Origin: Vitis vinifera | Lineage: Eukaryota > Streptophyta > Magnoliopsida > Vitales > Vitaceae | Length of the DNA: 64,000 nucleotides | Assembly: GCF_030704535.1 (NCBI RefSeq) | Contig: NC_081821.1 | Coordinates: forward strand, 7,765,001 to 7,829,000 | Reading direction: 5' to 3' | In this document: in pieces, positions 32,752 through 45,549 of the stretch | How positions within the stretch are numbered: the stretch's first letter is position 1 | Layout: each line of letters starts with the position of its first letter | Program-made: the position numbers and the translations under genes | The notes under the pieces: generated by a model | Told to the model about the DNA's origin: nothing | Database searches by the model: none | What the model saw: the letters and a program-made list of their open reading frames with translations, nothing else

Positions 32752-35700
32752 TGTAGAACAGGGCTCACAGCCAACCAAGTAGGTAGTACTTAAATTGTCA
32801 CATAATATAACCAAAGTGTGAAATAATGGAACCTTAAGCTCACGAATAAGGAATTGGATCGAATTGGATCCAAACCAATTCAGAAGTAGTGTTTGCAACA
32901 ACTCAGTATTTAGATTCAATGCTGGACTGAGAGACTACCTTTTGTTTGCTAATGGACCAAGAGACTAAGTTATTGCCAAAGAAGACACAATAGCCCCCAA
33001 TACTTTTGCGGTCATCGAGACAACTAGCCCAATTTGCATCAAAATAAGCAAAAAGATTCAAAGAAGATGTTGTAGAAAGGGTAAGACCATAGAGTGAAGA
33101 GCCTTTAAGATATCGAAGAAGTCGTTTAACGGCCTGCCAATGAGTGTTAGTAAGAGCATGCATGAATTGACATAGTTTATTGACAACAAAGGAAATCTTA
33201 GGATGAGTAATAGTACAATATTGTAAAGCTCTAACAAGGCTTCTGTACGAAGTAGGATTTGAGAAAAAATGTCATCTTTAATGGAAAGCACCAGTCCATA
33301 GGCCATAGGAGTAGCACATGGTTTCGAATCAACCATTTAAGCTTTAGTTAACAAGCTAGAAATGTACTTATGCTGACACAAATGAAGATGAGATCCAGAC
33401 CTGGTTACTTCAAGCCCCAAGAAGTAACTTAAATCACTCAAATCCTTTAATGAAAAACATGAATCCAAATGAGAAATAAGTTATTGGATTTGAGAGGAAT
33501 TATTGTTAGTAACTATGATGTCATCCACGTACACTAGAAAAACAATCATGTCTTTGCTACTGATGTAAATAAACATGGAAGAATAAGCCTTGGAAGAGTG
33601 AAAGCCCCATTGTAGTAAAGCACAAGGTGCCTACTTGAGTTCGTACAAAGCATTGTTAAGTTTGTAAACATGCTTGGGAAAGTTGGGACTCACAAAACCA
33701 GGGGGTTGGGACATGTAAACAACCTCATTTAGGTCACCATTCAAGAAGACATTATGAACATCTAGTTGCTTTAAGACCCATCCTCTGTTGAGTGCTAAAG
33801 TCAGAACAATTTGTATAGTGGTAGGTTTGGCAATAAGCTAAATGTCTCGAAATAGTCAAGTTTATAGGTTTGATAAAAGCCCTTTGCAACAAGATGAGCT
33901 TTGTACTTTTCAATGGAAACATCAGGACAATATTTTAACTGATAAACCCACTTCGAGCCAATTATATTCACACCAGGAGGTGAGGAGACCAAAGCCTATG
34001 TATTATTCTTTAAAAGAGCATGAAACTCATAATGCATAGCATCTTGCCATGAAGAAATATTGGCAGCTTCTTTGTAAGAAGATGGTATAGTGGTAGTAGA
34101 AGAATGAGCCAAAAATAGCTTAGGTTTAGAATGACCAGTTTTTGAACAAGTAAGCATAGGATGATGATTGCTAGGAGAGGGATGTAATGGAGTTGGAACA
34201 ATTGGTAACTCAGGAGGGTTATCAATTGAAGAAGGAATTGTTGAAACTGATGGGGGATTTGGAGATAAATGAGGTGCAACAGACGTAGCACAAGGAAAAG
34301 CATCAAATGGAAAAATTAAGGGTAAGGTTGAATGTACAGGAGTGAATTGAGAATGAGATGATGAGGATGAGGCAAAAAAGAAATCAAATTCATGGAATAT
34401 GACATGATGAGAGATGTATATCCTACTAGTGTTGATATCAAGACAAATAAAACCTTTGTGTTTGAAACTTAAGTCGAGAAAAGAACAATGAGTGGAATGC
34501 ATTTATAGTTTATGAGAGTTAAAGGAAAGCAAAATAAACCAAAGACACAAATAGTGGGGTAATTTGGCAATCAATGATATAAATGTTCAAAATGAGATTT
34601 GTGAAGCTAAGAGAGATGTGGGCAAATAATTGATGAGATACACAAAAAATTGAAAAGCATAAGGTTAGTACTTAAGAGGCATAAAAGCATGAGCAAGAAG
34701 GCTTAGGCCAACCTTAACCATATGTCTATTTTTACATTCACCTCTTCCATTTTGTACAGCATTTGAATGATAGGAGAGATGATGAAGAATACCCAAGTGA
34801 GACAAGAGAGTAGAGATAAGACGATATTCTCCTCCCCAATCAGATTGAAAAGTGAGAATTTTAGTGTTGAACTGAGTTTCAACTATTGTTTTGAATTGAA
34901 GAAAGTATTTGGTAGTCTCATATTTTGAATTTAAAAAATACATCCAAGAAATGCGAGTGCAATCATCAATGACAAGTAGAAAATATTCAACTCCATTAAC
35001 CGAGTTAACAGGTGAAAGTCCCCAAAGATTCGAGTGTACTAATTCAAATGGTTTTATTACATGAGAAGTCGATTGAAGAAAAGAAAGTCTATGACTCTTA
35101 GCCAATTGATATGAGACACACAAATCACAAGAATGTACTATAGGTAAAGAAGAAGCACTAAGTACTTTATTTACAATAGGCAAAGCAAGGTAACCTAACC
35201 TATTGTGCCACAACAATGAATTATTAATGGGAAGAGAAGTTACATTGGAAGAAAAGTAAGATACTCTGGAGTTGGTAGTACTACTCTAGAGACTTTTTTG
35301 TGGAAACTGGTAAAGATCATGATTAGTTAGTCCTTGGAGAAGAACCTTCTTTGAAGACAGGTCCTTCACCACAAAAATGATGGATGAAACTCAAGGAAAA
35401 CATTATTATCAGCATAGAATTTTTGAATACTAATTAAATTGATGGAAAACAAGGAAAATGAAGAACATTGTGAAAGTGAAAAGAACAAGAATTAGATTGT
35501 AAAGAAGTTGAGCCAATATTTAGAATGGGAAGTTCTTTACCATTTCCAATAGCAACCTTGTCTGGACCCACAAATGGATTAGAGTTCTGCAGATTCATAG
35601 GTTTAGGGGTTAGATGATGAGTAGCTCCAAAATCCATGTACCACACAACGTCACCAAGTATAGATAGAGTTGTGAAGTTAGTGAAGTAGTAGGATTGGAC

Positions 35701-36937
35701 TGAGTAGCTTGGTAATTATGATCAAATCGATGATAACAATTCAGTGCAGTATGACCGAATTTGCCACACACCTAACATTATTGTTCATGGAAATACTGTT
35801 AGAATTTTGGACATTAGGCCTTAACATAGTTTTGCCACTAGAATGTCCCGTTTGATTGGAGAAATTTTTATTAGGGCCTCTGTCGCCTTGACCTTGTCCA
35901 AAATTACCAGAATTGTTTATTGAACCTTGATTAGTGTATTATGGGCGACTAGAATTGCCATGAGAGTTGTTTTGATATGACTTCTAATTTTTATTTTTTT
36001 TGTTAAAATTGTTCTAGACATTTGCCATATTTGTCTGAATGAAAGAGATCTCTTCTGTTGATATTTGATGTTCCAAGAGACTTTCATAAGCCAACATGAG
36101 ACTATTGATATCATCAAGATTGGGTGCATCTGTGCGAGAAGTGATAGATATAACAAATGAATTGTATTCATAACCCAAACCTCCAAGAATATGTAGAATA
36201 TGATCTTGTTCGGTAACATATTCTTCAATTGCAGAGAGATTATCAACAATCTTCTTGATTTTGAACAAATATTTCAACATTAATTGTCTACCTTTCTTTG
36301 CAGTTTGAAGTTGCAATCTCATTGCATAATTCTAGCCTTTGATACAGTTGAGAAGTTTCGTTCAAGTGCAATCCATATTTCATGAGTTGCATATATCCCA
36401 ACAATTTGAGACATTACACTTTTTGTGAGAGAATAGTATATCCAAGTCATAAGCAAGCTATTCTAATGCCTCCAAAGAGTAAATTCTGGATTTGTTGTAC
36501 TACAATCTTCAAGCATCATGAAAGGACATGGATGAAGGTCGTCAATAAGGAATTCAAGGTCGTTTGTGATGATGACATTCAACAGTTGTGTTTTCCACAA
36601 AAGATAGTTCATTCAATCCAATCTCACGATTAGGGCTTGATTCAGTGATGGAAGTGACAGAGATTGATATTGAGAGTTTGATGATAATGCTCCAATTATG
36701 GTTGAGGATGAAGTTGTTGATGTCATTGTTGGCGATGTGAGATTTTCAACAATAGGTATTTTTGAATTTCTTTTAGGAATTGTGTTCAATTACAAGTAGT
36801 TCTTTTTGGTCTTATAATATATATAAGAGTTGTCATGTTTCACCTATTATAAAGCTTGTCTCTACCCACTTTCCTAACCTAACTTACTCAAGTGGTTATA
36901 AAAAAAAATGCATAAAAGGTACAACTGTATTCTAACA

Positions 36938-38255
36938 AAATCATACTACTTTTTTGGGATTCATTAAGCCACCAACACTCTTCGATAACCCTCCCCGTAA
37001 AGTTCCATCTTCAATATCTCATGCTCCTTTTCATCTTTAATTTAATGATTGGTACTCTCCAAATTTCTTCTTGGAACAATCAAATACTTACTTGTCAAAA
37101 TAGCATTTATTATGAGGTGGAAATAATAAAATGGTAAGTCAAATCTCATTTCAATCTCTTCTTCTATCTTGACATGAAGAATGCTTCCATCATCCCAAAA
37201 TGAGCCTAATGGAACCTAGACCCACTTCTACTTTACATACATCATACTCACATAATCATATCATTTGATTAACACGACAAAAATACAGTAATTTTCATAT
37301 AATTTTTATACATAATTTATACAGTTAAATATACTCTGTCCCTCCATTTTTAAGGCTTTTCATATTTGGTCCTCTTATAATTAAAATTTAATAATTTGAT
37401 ATCCAAAGTTGTTAAACAGTGTCACAACCTTTAAACCCTATTAACAATTATTATAATCTCACATTTAAACCCGATTAATGACTATTATAATCTCACATTT
37501 TAGGTCCCATACAAAACATGGTGTGACATAGAGTTTGTTTTTTAAAGTAATTTTTTGTTTTTTAAAAAAAAAATAATTTATAACGTTGTTTCATTATTAT
37601 TATCATTTGGAAACGATTTAATGAAAAAAAGAACGGTTTTAGAAAACTTATTTTTAAAATTTTCTAATGTTTTTCTTATATTTTTTGGAAACAGTTTAAT
37701 AAAAAAAATAATCAGTAAAAGTTGTTTTCATATTTTTTAAAATAAAAGAAAAATAAAAAAGAAAGAAAATTAAAAAAATCGTAAAAAGAAAATAAAATAA
37801 CATGAACTCTTTCTTCTTTTATATTTTTTAATCACTCATACCTAAAATATTCAAATGTGAGCTTTTTGGATTAATCATGTTTTTATATTTAAATTTTCTC
37901 AACATCTATACAAATATATTAAATTAAATATTAAACTAATGCTTTAATTGAACTAATCAAACAATTATCTCTAAGTAAATAAATTGAATAAAATTAAAAT
38001 AGTGAACTAGACATATAATTTAAATTAATTAATAATAAAGTATATACAATTAATTTAAATTAAATTAAATATAAATGTAATATTAAAATTAAACTAATTA
38101 AATAATTTAAACTAATGAATTTTAATAATTTATAGTAATTTAGTAACATTCCTCAATAGATGAAGGATGGTAATGAGGTAGGTTTATCCAAGTACATATC
38201 ATATTCCATCCCTAATAGGTTAGATTTGGGATAAAAATAAACGGCTTAGGGTGGT
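36938..38255. other. Upstream flank of FMO A, then AT-rich DNA
   Basis: 36,938-37,800 continues the FMO A upstream region on the far side of Copia 3 and matches 27,386-28,150. 37,800-38,250 is AT-rich with TTAAATTAA words and shows no gene. Confidence 0.55.
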
Positions 38256-41030
38256 GTGGACCCCGTATTTCGGCTCAATGCGTTTCCCATTCGATGGCGA
38301 GCTCGATTTTCATTTTATTTGATGAAATTGATTTTATTCATTGTTTGAAAAATGACTTGGAGTCACCACTTATTTTTGTTTTATTTTAAAAGGGTAAACA
38401 AAATAAGAAAGAAAAACCTTAAGTGTGACTCCTTACTTTGGAAAAGGTGGTCTGTGAAAAATCGGTTCGGGTTCGGGGATCAGGTTACTTATCAGGAAGG
38501 TACGGTAAAAACCGTAGCACCCTTCTAAGTCCCTAAAAACAGGTCTCTACTAATAAAATGAAGCAATCATAACAGTAGACGAGTAGATCAATGAGTACCC
38601 ATAATAAATCATGCACACGTGAGAATCAAAATATACTTGGACAATTATCAGAGTGAAAGTAGGTGCGTACCTGGGTGACGAGCCACTATGTGCTATCAAG
38701 AAAAAGGTTAGTGCATAATGAAGAAATAATAGCATGCATGTCGGAGAACAGGATAAATAAATCATGTATGATAACCAAGTCAATCAATCAAATCAATCAA
38801 TAGATCATAAGATCATGTATGTGGGGCCCCCACCAAAGCCCTATTAATCTTTGCATGAATTATTTTCATAAATTCCATTAATTAGAATCACAAAGTTAAA
38901 TTCGTGCTCATTGAAATCAAGAGGAACATGAGATTGTTCGAAAAATGGAATTAAAACTATTTAAGAGAAATTTAGATTTTTGAAATTTATTTGAAAATTT
39001 GGAATTTCGAAGATCACTAGAAAATTGGAGTTTTAGAGTTTATTTGAAGATCAAACTCTTAGAGGTTGAATGTGAGAATGTGAATTTTTAGAAAATTGAA
39101 TTTGAAAGAGGTTGGAATTTTGAAAACGATTTGAGGGTTCGGGATTTTAAAGAAAGATTAAGTTGCAAAAATTGAGACTTTGAGAGTTGAATTTGGAAAG
39201 AGATTAAAACCGTAAGTTAATTGAGAAGTAGAAATTATGAAAGTTGATTTATGAAAATTGGAAATCTCGAAAATCATTTAAAGACAGACTTTTTAGAAAT
39301 GAACAAATAAAATGGTAATAAAAATAATGATGATAACAAATGAGTGACTGGGTAAATATGGTAATCGGAACATTAGAAACTGAAAATTAAGTTCGGAGAT
39401 AGGACACTTGGAATTTTAGATAGCTAAATTTAGAAATCAGAACTTTGAAGAATTAGACTTTAATGATTGAGATTTTTAAGAGAAATAAATGGGTAAATAT
39501 GGAACAATGTTATTAATTAATCGAAACGATATTTGGACGGATGAATAGTGAATAGTGAGATTTGTGTGATTGAAGATTAAATTGAAACTCAGGTTCCGAC
39601 AAAAATGATGTTTGAACGAGTGAAAGTGAATAGTGGGATTTTGAAAATTAAGTTTGAAAGTCAGATCTTTGAATAATTGAACTTTAATTATTGGAATTTT
39701 TAGAAGAAAGAAATAAGTAAACGTGGAATTTATAATAATGATAACAAAAATGACGTTTAAATGAATAAAAGTGAATGGTGGAATTTTTTAGTCTAAAGGT
39801 TAAATTTGGAAATCCGGTTTTGAAGAATTGAATTTTAACGATTGAAATGAATAAATAAATAAATATGGAATAACGATGCTAATTAAAAAATAATAATGTT
39901 TAAACAAATAAAAAGAATGAATAGTGGAATTTTTCTAATTGAAACTTAATTTAGGGCATTGGATTTTTTAAGGATTAGACTTTGAATAAATAGGTAGGTA
40001 TAGGATTATAATACTAATGAACAAAAATAATATTTAGGCGAATAAAGATGAATAGTAGAATTTTTGGGATTGAGAATTTAATTCAGAAATTGGATTTTTG
40101 GAGAATTAGACCTTATATAAATAAATAGGTATGTAACAAGAATCCTAATTAACAAAAATGACATTTAGACGAATACTAGAATTTTTGGGAGTGAAAATTG
40201 AATTAAGACACGGGGTTTTCAGAAGATTGGACTTTGAATAGATATGGAATAATGATTCTAATTGATGAGGATAAAATTTAGACAAATTGTAGAATTTTTA
40301 GGATTGAAAAAAAATGAATTAAGACAAGAAATTTTTGAAGAACTAGGTTTTAAATAAATAGATGAATATGAGATAATAATCCTGATTGATAAAAATAAGA
40401 TTTAAACGAATTACTGAAAAACTAAATTAAGACAAGGGATTTCCAAAGGATTAGACTTTGAATAACTAAATAAATGCGGGATGATGATTCGATTTATGAA
40501 AATAAGATTTAAACGAATTATTGAAAAATTAAGTTAAGGCGTTGGATTTTAAATTAATAAATAAATATTGGATACCAACTCTAATGGATGATAATGAGAT
40601 TTGAACTAATCATTGAAAAATTAAATTAAGACATAATTTCCTTGAAAGATTAGAGGTATAGGGATTTTATTTTAAATTGAGGCAACCAAGTGGGCTAGCT
40701 TAACATGGACTTGGGCCAGGAGGGTGGCTAGTTTGAGGAGCCATGAGGCCCCCCCATCAACAAGCTTGGGCTGGGCTCCAACTTAAGCCTAAGGCACCAT
40801 CACTATCAAAGCTTGGGCCCGGGCTCTAACTTAAGCCGAAGTTCAAGGCCAACATCGGCAAGCCCAAGGCACCCATTCTTAACATCAACTTGGGCCAGAT
40901 GCTTTAACTTAAGCCCAAATCAATTCTCATCATGGGCAAGCCCAGGGCATCATCTTAACATCAACTTGGGCTGGGTGCTTTAACTTAAGCCCAAATCAAT
41001 TCTCATAATGGGCAAGCCCAAGGCATCATC
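38256..41030. repeat. LTR-like block with internal decaying tandem repeats
   Basis: The block starts TGTGGACCCCGTATTTCGG. 38,256-38,890 is an inverted relative of 3,300-3,998. From 39,520 to 40,630 follow about ten degenerate tandem units, then a GCCCAAGGC-rich section with a 76-bp two-copy repeat (about 40877-41035). No coding domain is present. A Gypsy-type long LTR or LTR-bounded remnant is the likeliest identity; both boundaries on the right are uncertain. Confidence 0.5.
39520..40630. repeat. Degenerate tandem array, about ten units of 80-145 bp
   Basis: A recurring core, roughly AAAAATGA-ATTTAAACGAATAAA followed by GAATAGT-GAATTTTT, recurs near 39524, 39601, 39746, 39889, 40023, 40155, 40266, 40391, 40498 and 40590. 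Spacing shrinks from about 145 to about 95 bp to the right as units lose internal pieces. It lies inside the LTR-like block and is non-coding. Confidence 0.65.
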
Positions 41031-41533
41031 TCCTTCAACTTGCCCCTCCGCCTGGATAACCTCTTCAGAGGGAGGCTCCCAACGCCGGCGGCACCATGGA
41101 GAGAGGAGCAGCGGCGGCAGTTCCTTGGCTGGAGCCGTTGATGGCGGCTGGTGAGGGGCAGGGGCCTCGTTGACGCCGTGTATGCAGCAAAAAAATGAGG
41201 GATGGGGAAGATGGGTGAGGGTGGCGGCCATGCATGGAATGTGGGGTTAAAGCAGAGCTTCATTGCTCTCCAAACAGACCAAAAAAAAACGAGAGAGATA
41301 GTAGCATCTAAACCATAACTATGAACCATGAAACAAAACACATGCTCGGATGATATTTACTCGAAACTATTAAGAGAAAAATAAGAAGATCATGTACATC
41401 AAATGAGTCCAAGAGCCATGGTAAATATCATACCTCTCCCTTCTCCTCATTTCTTCTGTTTTTTTTTCCAGCAAAAATCCCATTGCCCCCTCCTTGCCCT
41501 CAGCTTCTCCAAGAACTCCTCAGCCTGAAGGTA
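41031..41533. other. GC-richer non-coding stretch beside the LTR-like block
   Basis: The minus strand has short open frames (41003-41341) rich in Pro, Arg and Ser, from GCC/GGC-rich DNA, with no family match, no splice context and termination in the repeat block. I treat these as repeat-derived, not genes. Confidence 0.4.
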
Positions 41534-41780
41534 CTTAAACTTAAGAAAAGCTTGAAGATTATTAAGAGATGGTTGAATAATCTACTTTGAACTTGTGAAG
41601 ACAATTAAACTTAAAGAAAGCTTGAAGATTATCGGGAGATAATTGAATAATCTTCTTTGAACATAAAAAGGCACTTAAAGAAAGTTTTAAGATTACCAAT
41701 GGATAATTGAATAATCTTTTTTGAACTTATGAAAGCACTTAAAAGAAAGATCGAAGATTATTGGGAGATAGTTGAATGAT
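41534..41780. repeat. Four-copy tandem repeat of about 70 bp
   Basis: Units begin near 41534, 41606, 41676 and 41738 and share AAAGAAAG, GAAGATTAT, GGGAGAT, TTGAATAATCT and CTTTGAAC. The last unit is incomplete. Non-coding. Confidence 0.75.
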
Positions 41781-42586
41781 GTTGTAAAACTTTCATATCC
41801 TTTTTCTTTCTCTTTTAAAATTCAATAAAAAAATTTATTTGAATTTAAAAAATTCAATCATTTGCCATTACCCACCCACCATGCATCTGAGTCATGAAGT
41901 AAACAAAAAGATATGTGGAAGACATTGTTTGACTTAGATCATTAAATTAATTTATCAAATACCCTCTAAATTGGTCTTTCTTATCTTGTATGGTATATAT
42001 AGTAAACATTTTTCAAATCAAAATTAAAAGTGCTTTTGATAACATTTTTATTTGACTTATTTTTTAAAAAATTATATGTAAAAATATTTCTTCAAAAAAC
42101 ACTATAAGTGATTTTTCAACATTAGATATGTTTCTTTTTTTAAAAAAAAAAAAAATTGTAGAACAAACTCCAAGTATCAACTATCATTTAATATTCAACA
42201 TTTTTTTATTTCATATCAACTCTTTGGAATTTTTTTAAAAACTTTTCTAAGGCCTTTTAAAACAAATTTCTAAATTACTTTTGAAAAAAAAAAAAAAACC
42301 TTAAACAATGCCTCAACAAGGGAATAATATAACAAAATAAGATACGTACAAATTGTATTAGAAGATGATTCACAACAATTTTTAAATCCAAACTTTAAAG
42401 TTTAAAACACCAATAAGAAAATTTAATCTCCAAATATTCTATATTATTAATACATTTCTTAATTAATTTATTTATTATTCTATTTATTTCCTTACAAATA
42501 CTAAGACATTAAATAAGATTTAGTCTGACCAACAAACACATCAACCTCAAACCGATTTTAAGTTGAATTGGAAGATTATAATGAAA
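41781..42586. other. AT-rich intergenic DNA, 3' of FMO B
   Basis: No gene is seen. The section contains A/T homopolymers and a decayed MITE-like piece near 42020-42290. The 3' untranslated region of FMO B should lie at its right end. Confidence 0.5.
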
Positions 42587-45306
42587 TCATGTAGTAAAAT
42601 GTTGAGACGGAGACTGAGGAAATTGAGTGAAATGAGGGCTTTGAAGAGCCACTTGCAGCAGCTCATCTTCATCCCCAGAATCACGAAAAGTCTCCAAGTT
42701 GGCCATGGCCTTTAGCACGGCCGATACGCATAGCCCTTTCCTCCATTCTTCCAAGTGTGGGAACCCAACATTGTCTCCATATTTATCACAGTACTGCAAT
42801 CAAAAGCAACATTTACATACACTGTTTCGAGGGGAAAATTTGAGGAACAAGTAAACATACTGAAATAATTCACTTTGGGTGCGTTCCCATGTAGCTGAAT
42901 AACCAGAGAATATTTCATCCCATGGGTAATAACTGTATGTTTACCTCAAAATCGGCAAGCTCATGAGTGTAACGCTTTGGGATGCCAGCAATCTCTCTTG
43001 ATCGATAGAAGTCTTCAATGGAGTGCATCATGTCATGGAATGAGGGTAGTGTTTTTTTCCCAGACAGCAGCTGAGCTATCCATATTGCTTGCGATTCAAA
43101 GAAAGGGAACGCTATGATCTACATCACAGAACCAACCTTCAAAGACCAAAACAATATCATAGCTAGTAAGAACCAGTCCTTAAAATCTGTCTCCTGTTTT
43201 TTACCTTGCGAGGAATGCCGACAAAAGATAGAGAAGGAGCTAGCAATGGAGGGAAGGTGTGCTCATACAATGGTCCTACTCTGTTATCATCCACTACTAC
43301 TATTCCTTTGGTGTCCAGAAATGGGAAGGAATATGAATATCTACACAGTACTCAATCCATGTGAAATTACTACTAGTAATAATGTATATGATTAGATCCA
43401 TGCAAATTAATATGCAATGAAGGTCTATAATTTTATATCAAAGTGTATGATTGTTTGCAATTACCCAGTGCAGTATATGATGGTGTCTGCCATGACCCAA
43501 GAGCCATCTACAAATACTACTCGTCCATCTTCATGAAGGGATTCAATCTGCAATTCATAACATTTTTAATCGTGCCAATCAAACAAAGTGTCATGGCCCG
43601 GAATATTTCGAAACGATTTTCAAAAAGTGTTTTTCGAATAAACACTCGTGTTTTTCAAAAAATATTGATTTTTTAAAATTTTAAAAGTGTTTGTTTTGAA
43701 TGAAACTTATCGAGAAAAGGAAAATAAATAAAAATAATGAGAATTTTATGAAAAATAATAATAATAATCACGTGGAACAGGAACATGCAGTGAACCTTTC
43801 AAAAGAAGAATTCAATTTAAAAATATTTAATTCAACCTTTAAGAAAAAGTTAAACATGACAATGAATTTATCTTTTAAAATGATATGTTAATATTTTTAT
43901 ATCGAATCCATCTTTTAAAAACACGTAAAATTTCATTTTATTTTTTTAAATATAACCCTTTAATGTTAATATAATGAATTATTTTTATACTAAATTTGTT
44001 TTTTTTTTTTAAACTCGGGTTAGACTTGGATTTAAGTTAATAAAACATGAGATCGTTTTAAAGGTTCCTAGAAAATCTGATCATAGTTTTTAAAAATAAA
44101 TTTGGGAGAAGGAAATATTATAAATTTTTAAAAAAAAAGAAAAGAAAAAAAAGACAAATAATAAAAAGCCTGTTGAGAAATGGGGTACCTGCAAATGAAG
44201 GTGCAAGTTGTGATGCTTGGAGATGAATTTAGAGAGACCTTCAGAAAGATCAAGAGATTTGAAACTCAGATGTATTTCTTTTGCCACTTCCACAAGCCCT
44301 ATGGATACGTCCTCTCCACTATGTGAGTTTCCAACTATCACCACCACCTGCATGCAATGAGAGATTTACATCTATTAACCTAAGCACCATACAATTAATC
44401 AATTTAAATCAAATTTATGTTATGTAGATTCATAAAAAAATAAATAAATAAATAACGGCTTATACCATACAAATTTGATCTTAATATTATTATATTAATA
44501 TAAATAAGTATATTAAATTCAAATCATATACCTCATGGCGAAATGGCTCAGGAACCCTGTACATGTGACTGTGCATTTGCTTTCGTTTCCATACATCCAT
44601 TCCTTGACAGCAAAAGACAAACAAAATGGTCAACAAAACTGGTCCCAAGAAAAAAAACTGCCCCGTGATACCTCTTCTTCAAGAGTCAGCTTCTTGACAG
44701 GATTCGAGCCAGAAAGAAATTATCCTGTTGGGAGTGAGAGAGGATTTGCATACCTTTAATGGAAGGCAATCTAGGCTTAGAATAGTGGCCGGTTGCCACC
44801 ACCACCGCGTCGAACACCTCCTCCGACACCTTTTCAGACTCCATGTCTCTGCTTTCCACAACCCACTTCAAATCTCTGCCAACTTGATCAGAATCCAGCA
44901 TCCCCACATACTCTACCCTTGTCTTGAACCTCATCATCTCCCTGAGCCCAAACCATTCACAAAAGTCCTGCAGGTACAAGAGAAGCTCCCTGTGCCCTGG
45001 AAATCTCCTCATGTCCCTACCTTTCTTTACAACAAATGGAAAATCACTGAACCCCATTATTTCTCTAGGAGAGAACAGCCTCAGAGAGTCATAGACGCTG
45101 CTATGGACCTTCAAAAATGTACTCTTCCCTAAAGCATCCTCACCCTCCACTTTGGGTTCATACAGCCACTGCCCTCCAATATCATGGTTTTGCTCCATCA
45201 CCACCACACTGTGACCCTCTTTTCTTAGCTCCCTCGCGGCCACCAGCCCTGACGGTCCAGCGCCGATCACGCATACATGCTTGGATTGAATTCTCTCCGA
45301 AACCAT
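42587..45306 (-). CDS. Flavin-containing monooxygenase, FMO GS-OX-like (gene B), seven exons
   Basis: Exons on the minus strand: 44754-45306, 44532-44602, 44189-44347, 43465-43547, 43205-43340, 42945-43118, 42587-42793, all GT-AG, 460 residues, no stop. Motifs: GAGPSG at 15-20, WKRKQMHSHMYR at 189-200 (Arg for Gly at 191) and NADPH motif GNSHSGEDVS at 214-223. Predicted soluble FAD/NADPH-dependent oxygenase; substrate unknown. Start choice: ATG 45306 aligns with genes A and C and has A at -3 and G at +4. Two further in-frame ATGs at 45318 and 45345 would add 4 or 13 residues (MAFTDDIPSMATS) and exist only in this copy. A promoter block shared with the D/A units lies at 45505-45549. Confidence 0.92.
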
Positions 45307-45504
45307 ACTGGTAGCCATTGATGGAATATCGTCGGTGAATGCCATCTGAATGAATCACGACAATATATGGACATCCCAGTTCTCTTGCAGTCTCTTTCAA
45401 CGTGCCAAAACCGACCGTCCGTCCACAACAATTCACCCGCTCTGATTGGATATAAGACTTATTAATTTTCTCATTCTGTCTGAATTTTTAATTAATTTAC
45501 ATGC

Positions 45505-45549
45505 GATCAAATCTCATTCGAATCTCTTCTTTTAACCTGACTTGAAATG
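45505..45549 (-). promoter_or_regulatory. Upstream block shared by FMO promoters
   Basis: GATCAAATCTCATTCGAATC followed by TCTTCTTTTAACCTGACTTG resembles 37138-37183 upstream of FMO A and 27492-27534 upstream of relic D. Its distance from the ATG is about 200 bp in gene B. It may be a cis-regulatory module or just residual homology from duplication. Confidence 0.35.

Larger units (their letters stand above)
31740..36726 (-). pseudogene. Copia gag-pol polyprotein, heavily decayed
   Basis: Pieces in several frames, right to left: gag from about 36726; zinc knuckle VCGKFGHTALNCYH near 35765; protease with DFGATHH instead of DSGATHH (35434-35646); GAG-pre-integrase and integrase (LWHNRLGYL, HSNLWGL, VIDDCTR; 34665-35216), with the integrase motif region reading AVQNGRGECKNRH; the C-terminal integrase domain (33996-34502); RT start GSKWVYQLKY (33801-33992); RT YVDD near 33520-33545; RNase H (32903-33163). 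Many stops and frameshifts, a mutated protease site and the nested element make it non-functional. Confidence 0.85.
31475..36937 (-). mobile_element. Old degenerate Copia retrotransposon (element 3) in FMO A promoter
   Basis: The LTRs are about 31475-31653 (3') and 36752-36937 (5'). They share TATATATAAGAGTTG, ATGTTTCACCTATTA, AAGCTTGTCTC and GTATTCTAACA but have many differences. The minus-strand LTR start TGTTAGAATAC is clear; the other end is approximate. A polypurine tract (TGTGGGGA on the minus strand, 31654-31661) abuts the 3' LTR. I could not find a convincing primer site or target duplication. The gag-pol order is that of Copia. A hAT-like element is nested within it at 31852-32751. 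Confidence 0.85.

Noticed and set aside
32449..32919. 156-residue minus-strand frame
   Set aside because: Runs across the border between the hAT-like element and Copia 3, so it is a chance frame.
36685..36705. Possible degenerate primer site of Copia 3 (GCTCCAATTATGG)
   Set aside because: It would lie inside gag, whose start is near 36726, so the similarity is probably chance.
41003..41341. 112-residue minus-strand frame rich in Pro/Arg
   Set aside because: Lies in GC-rich repeat DNA ending in the GCCCAAG repeats; no family, no splice context.
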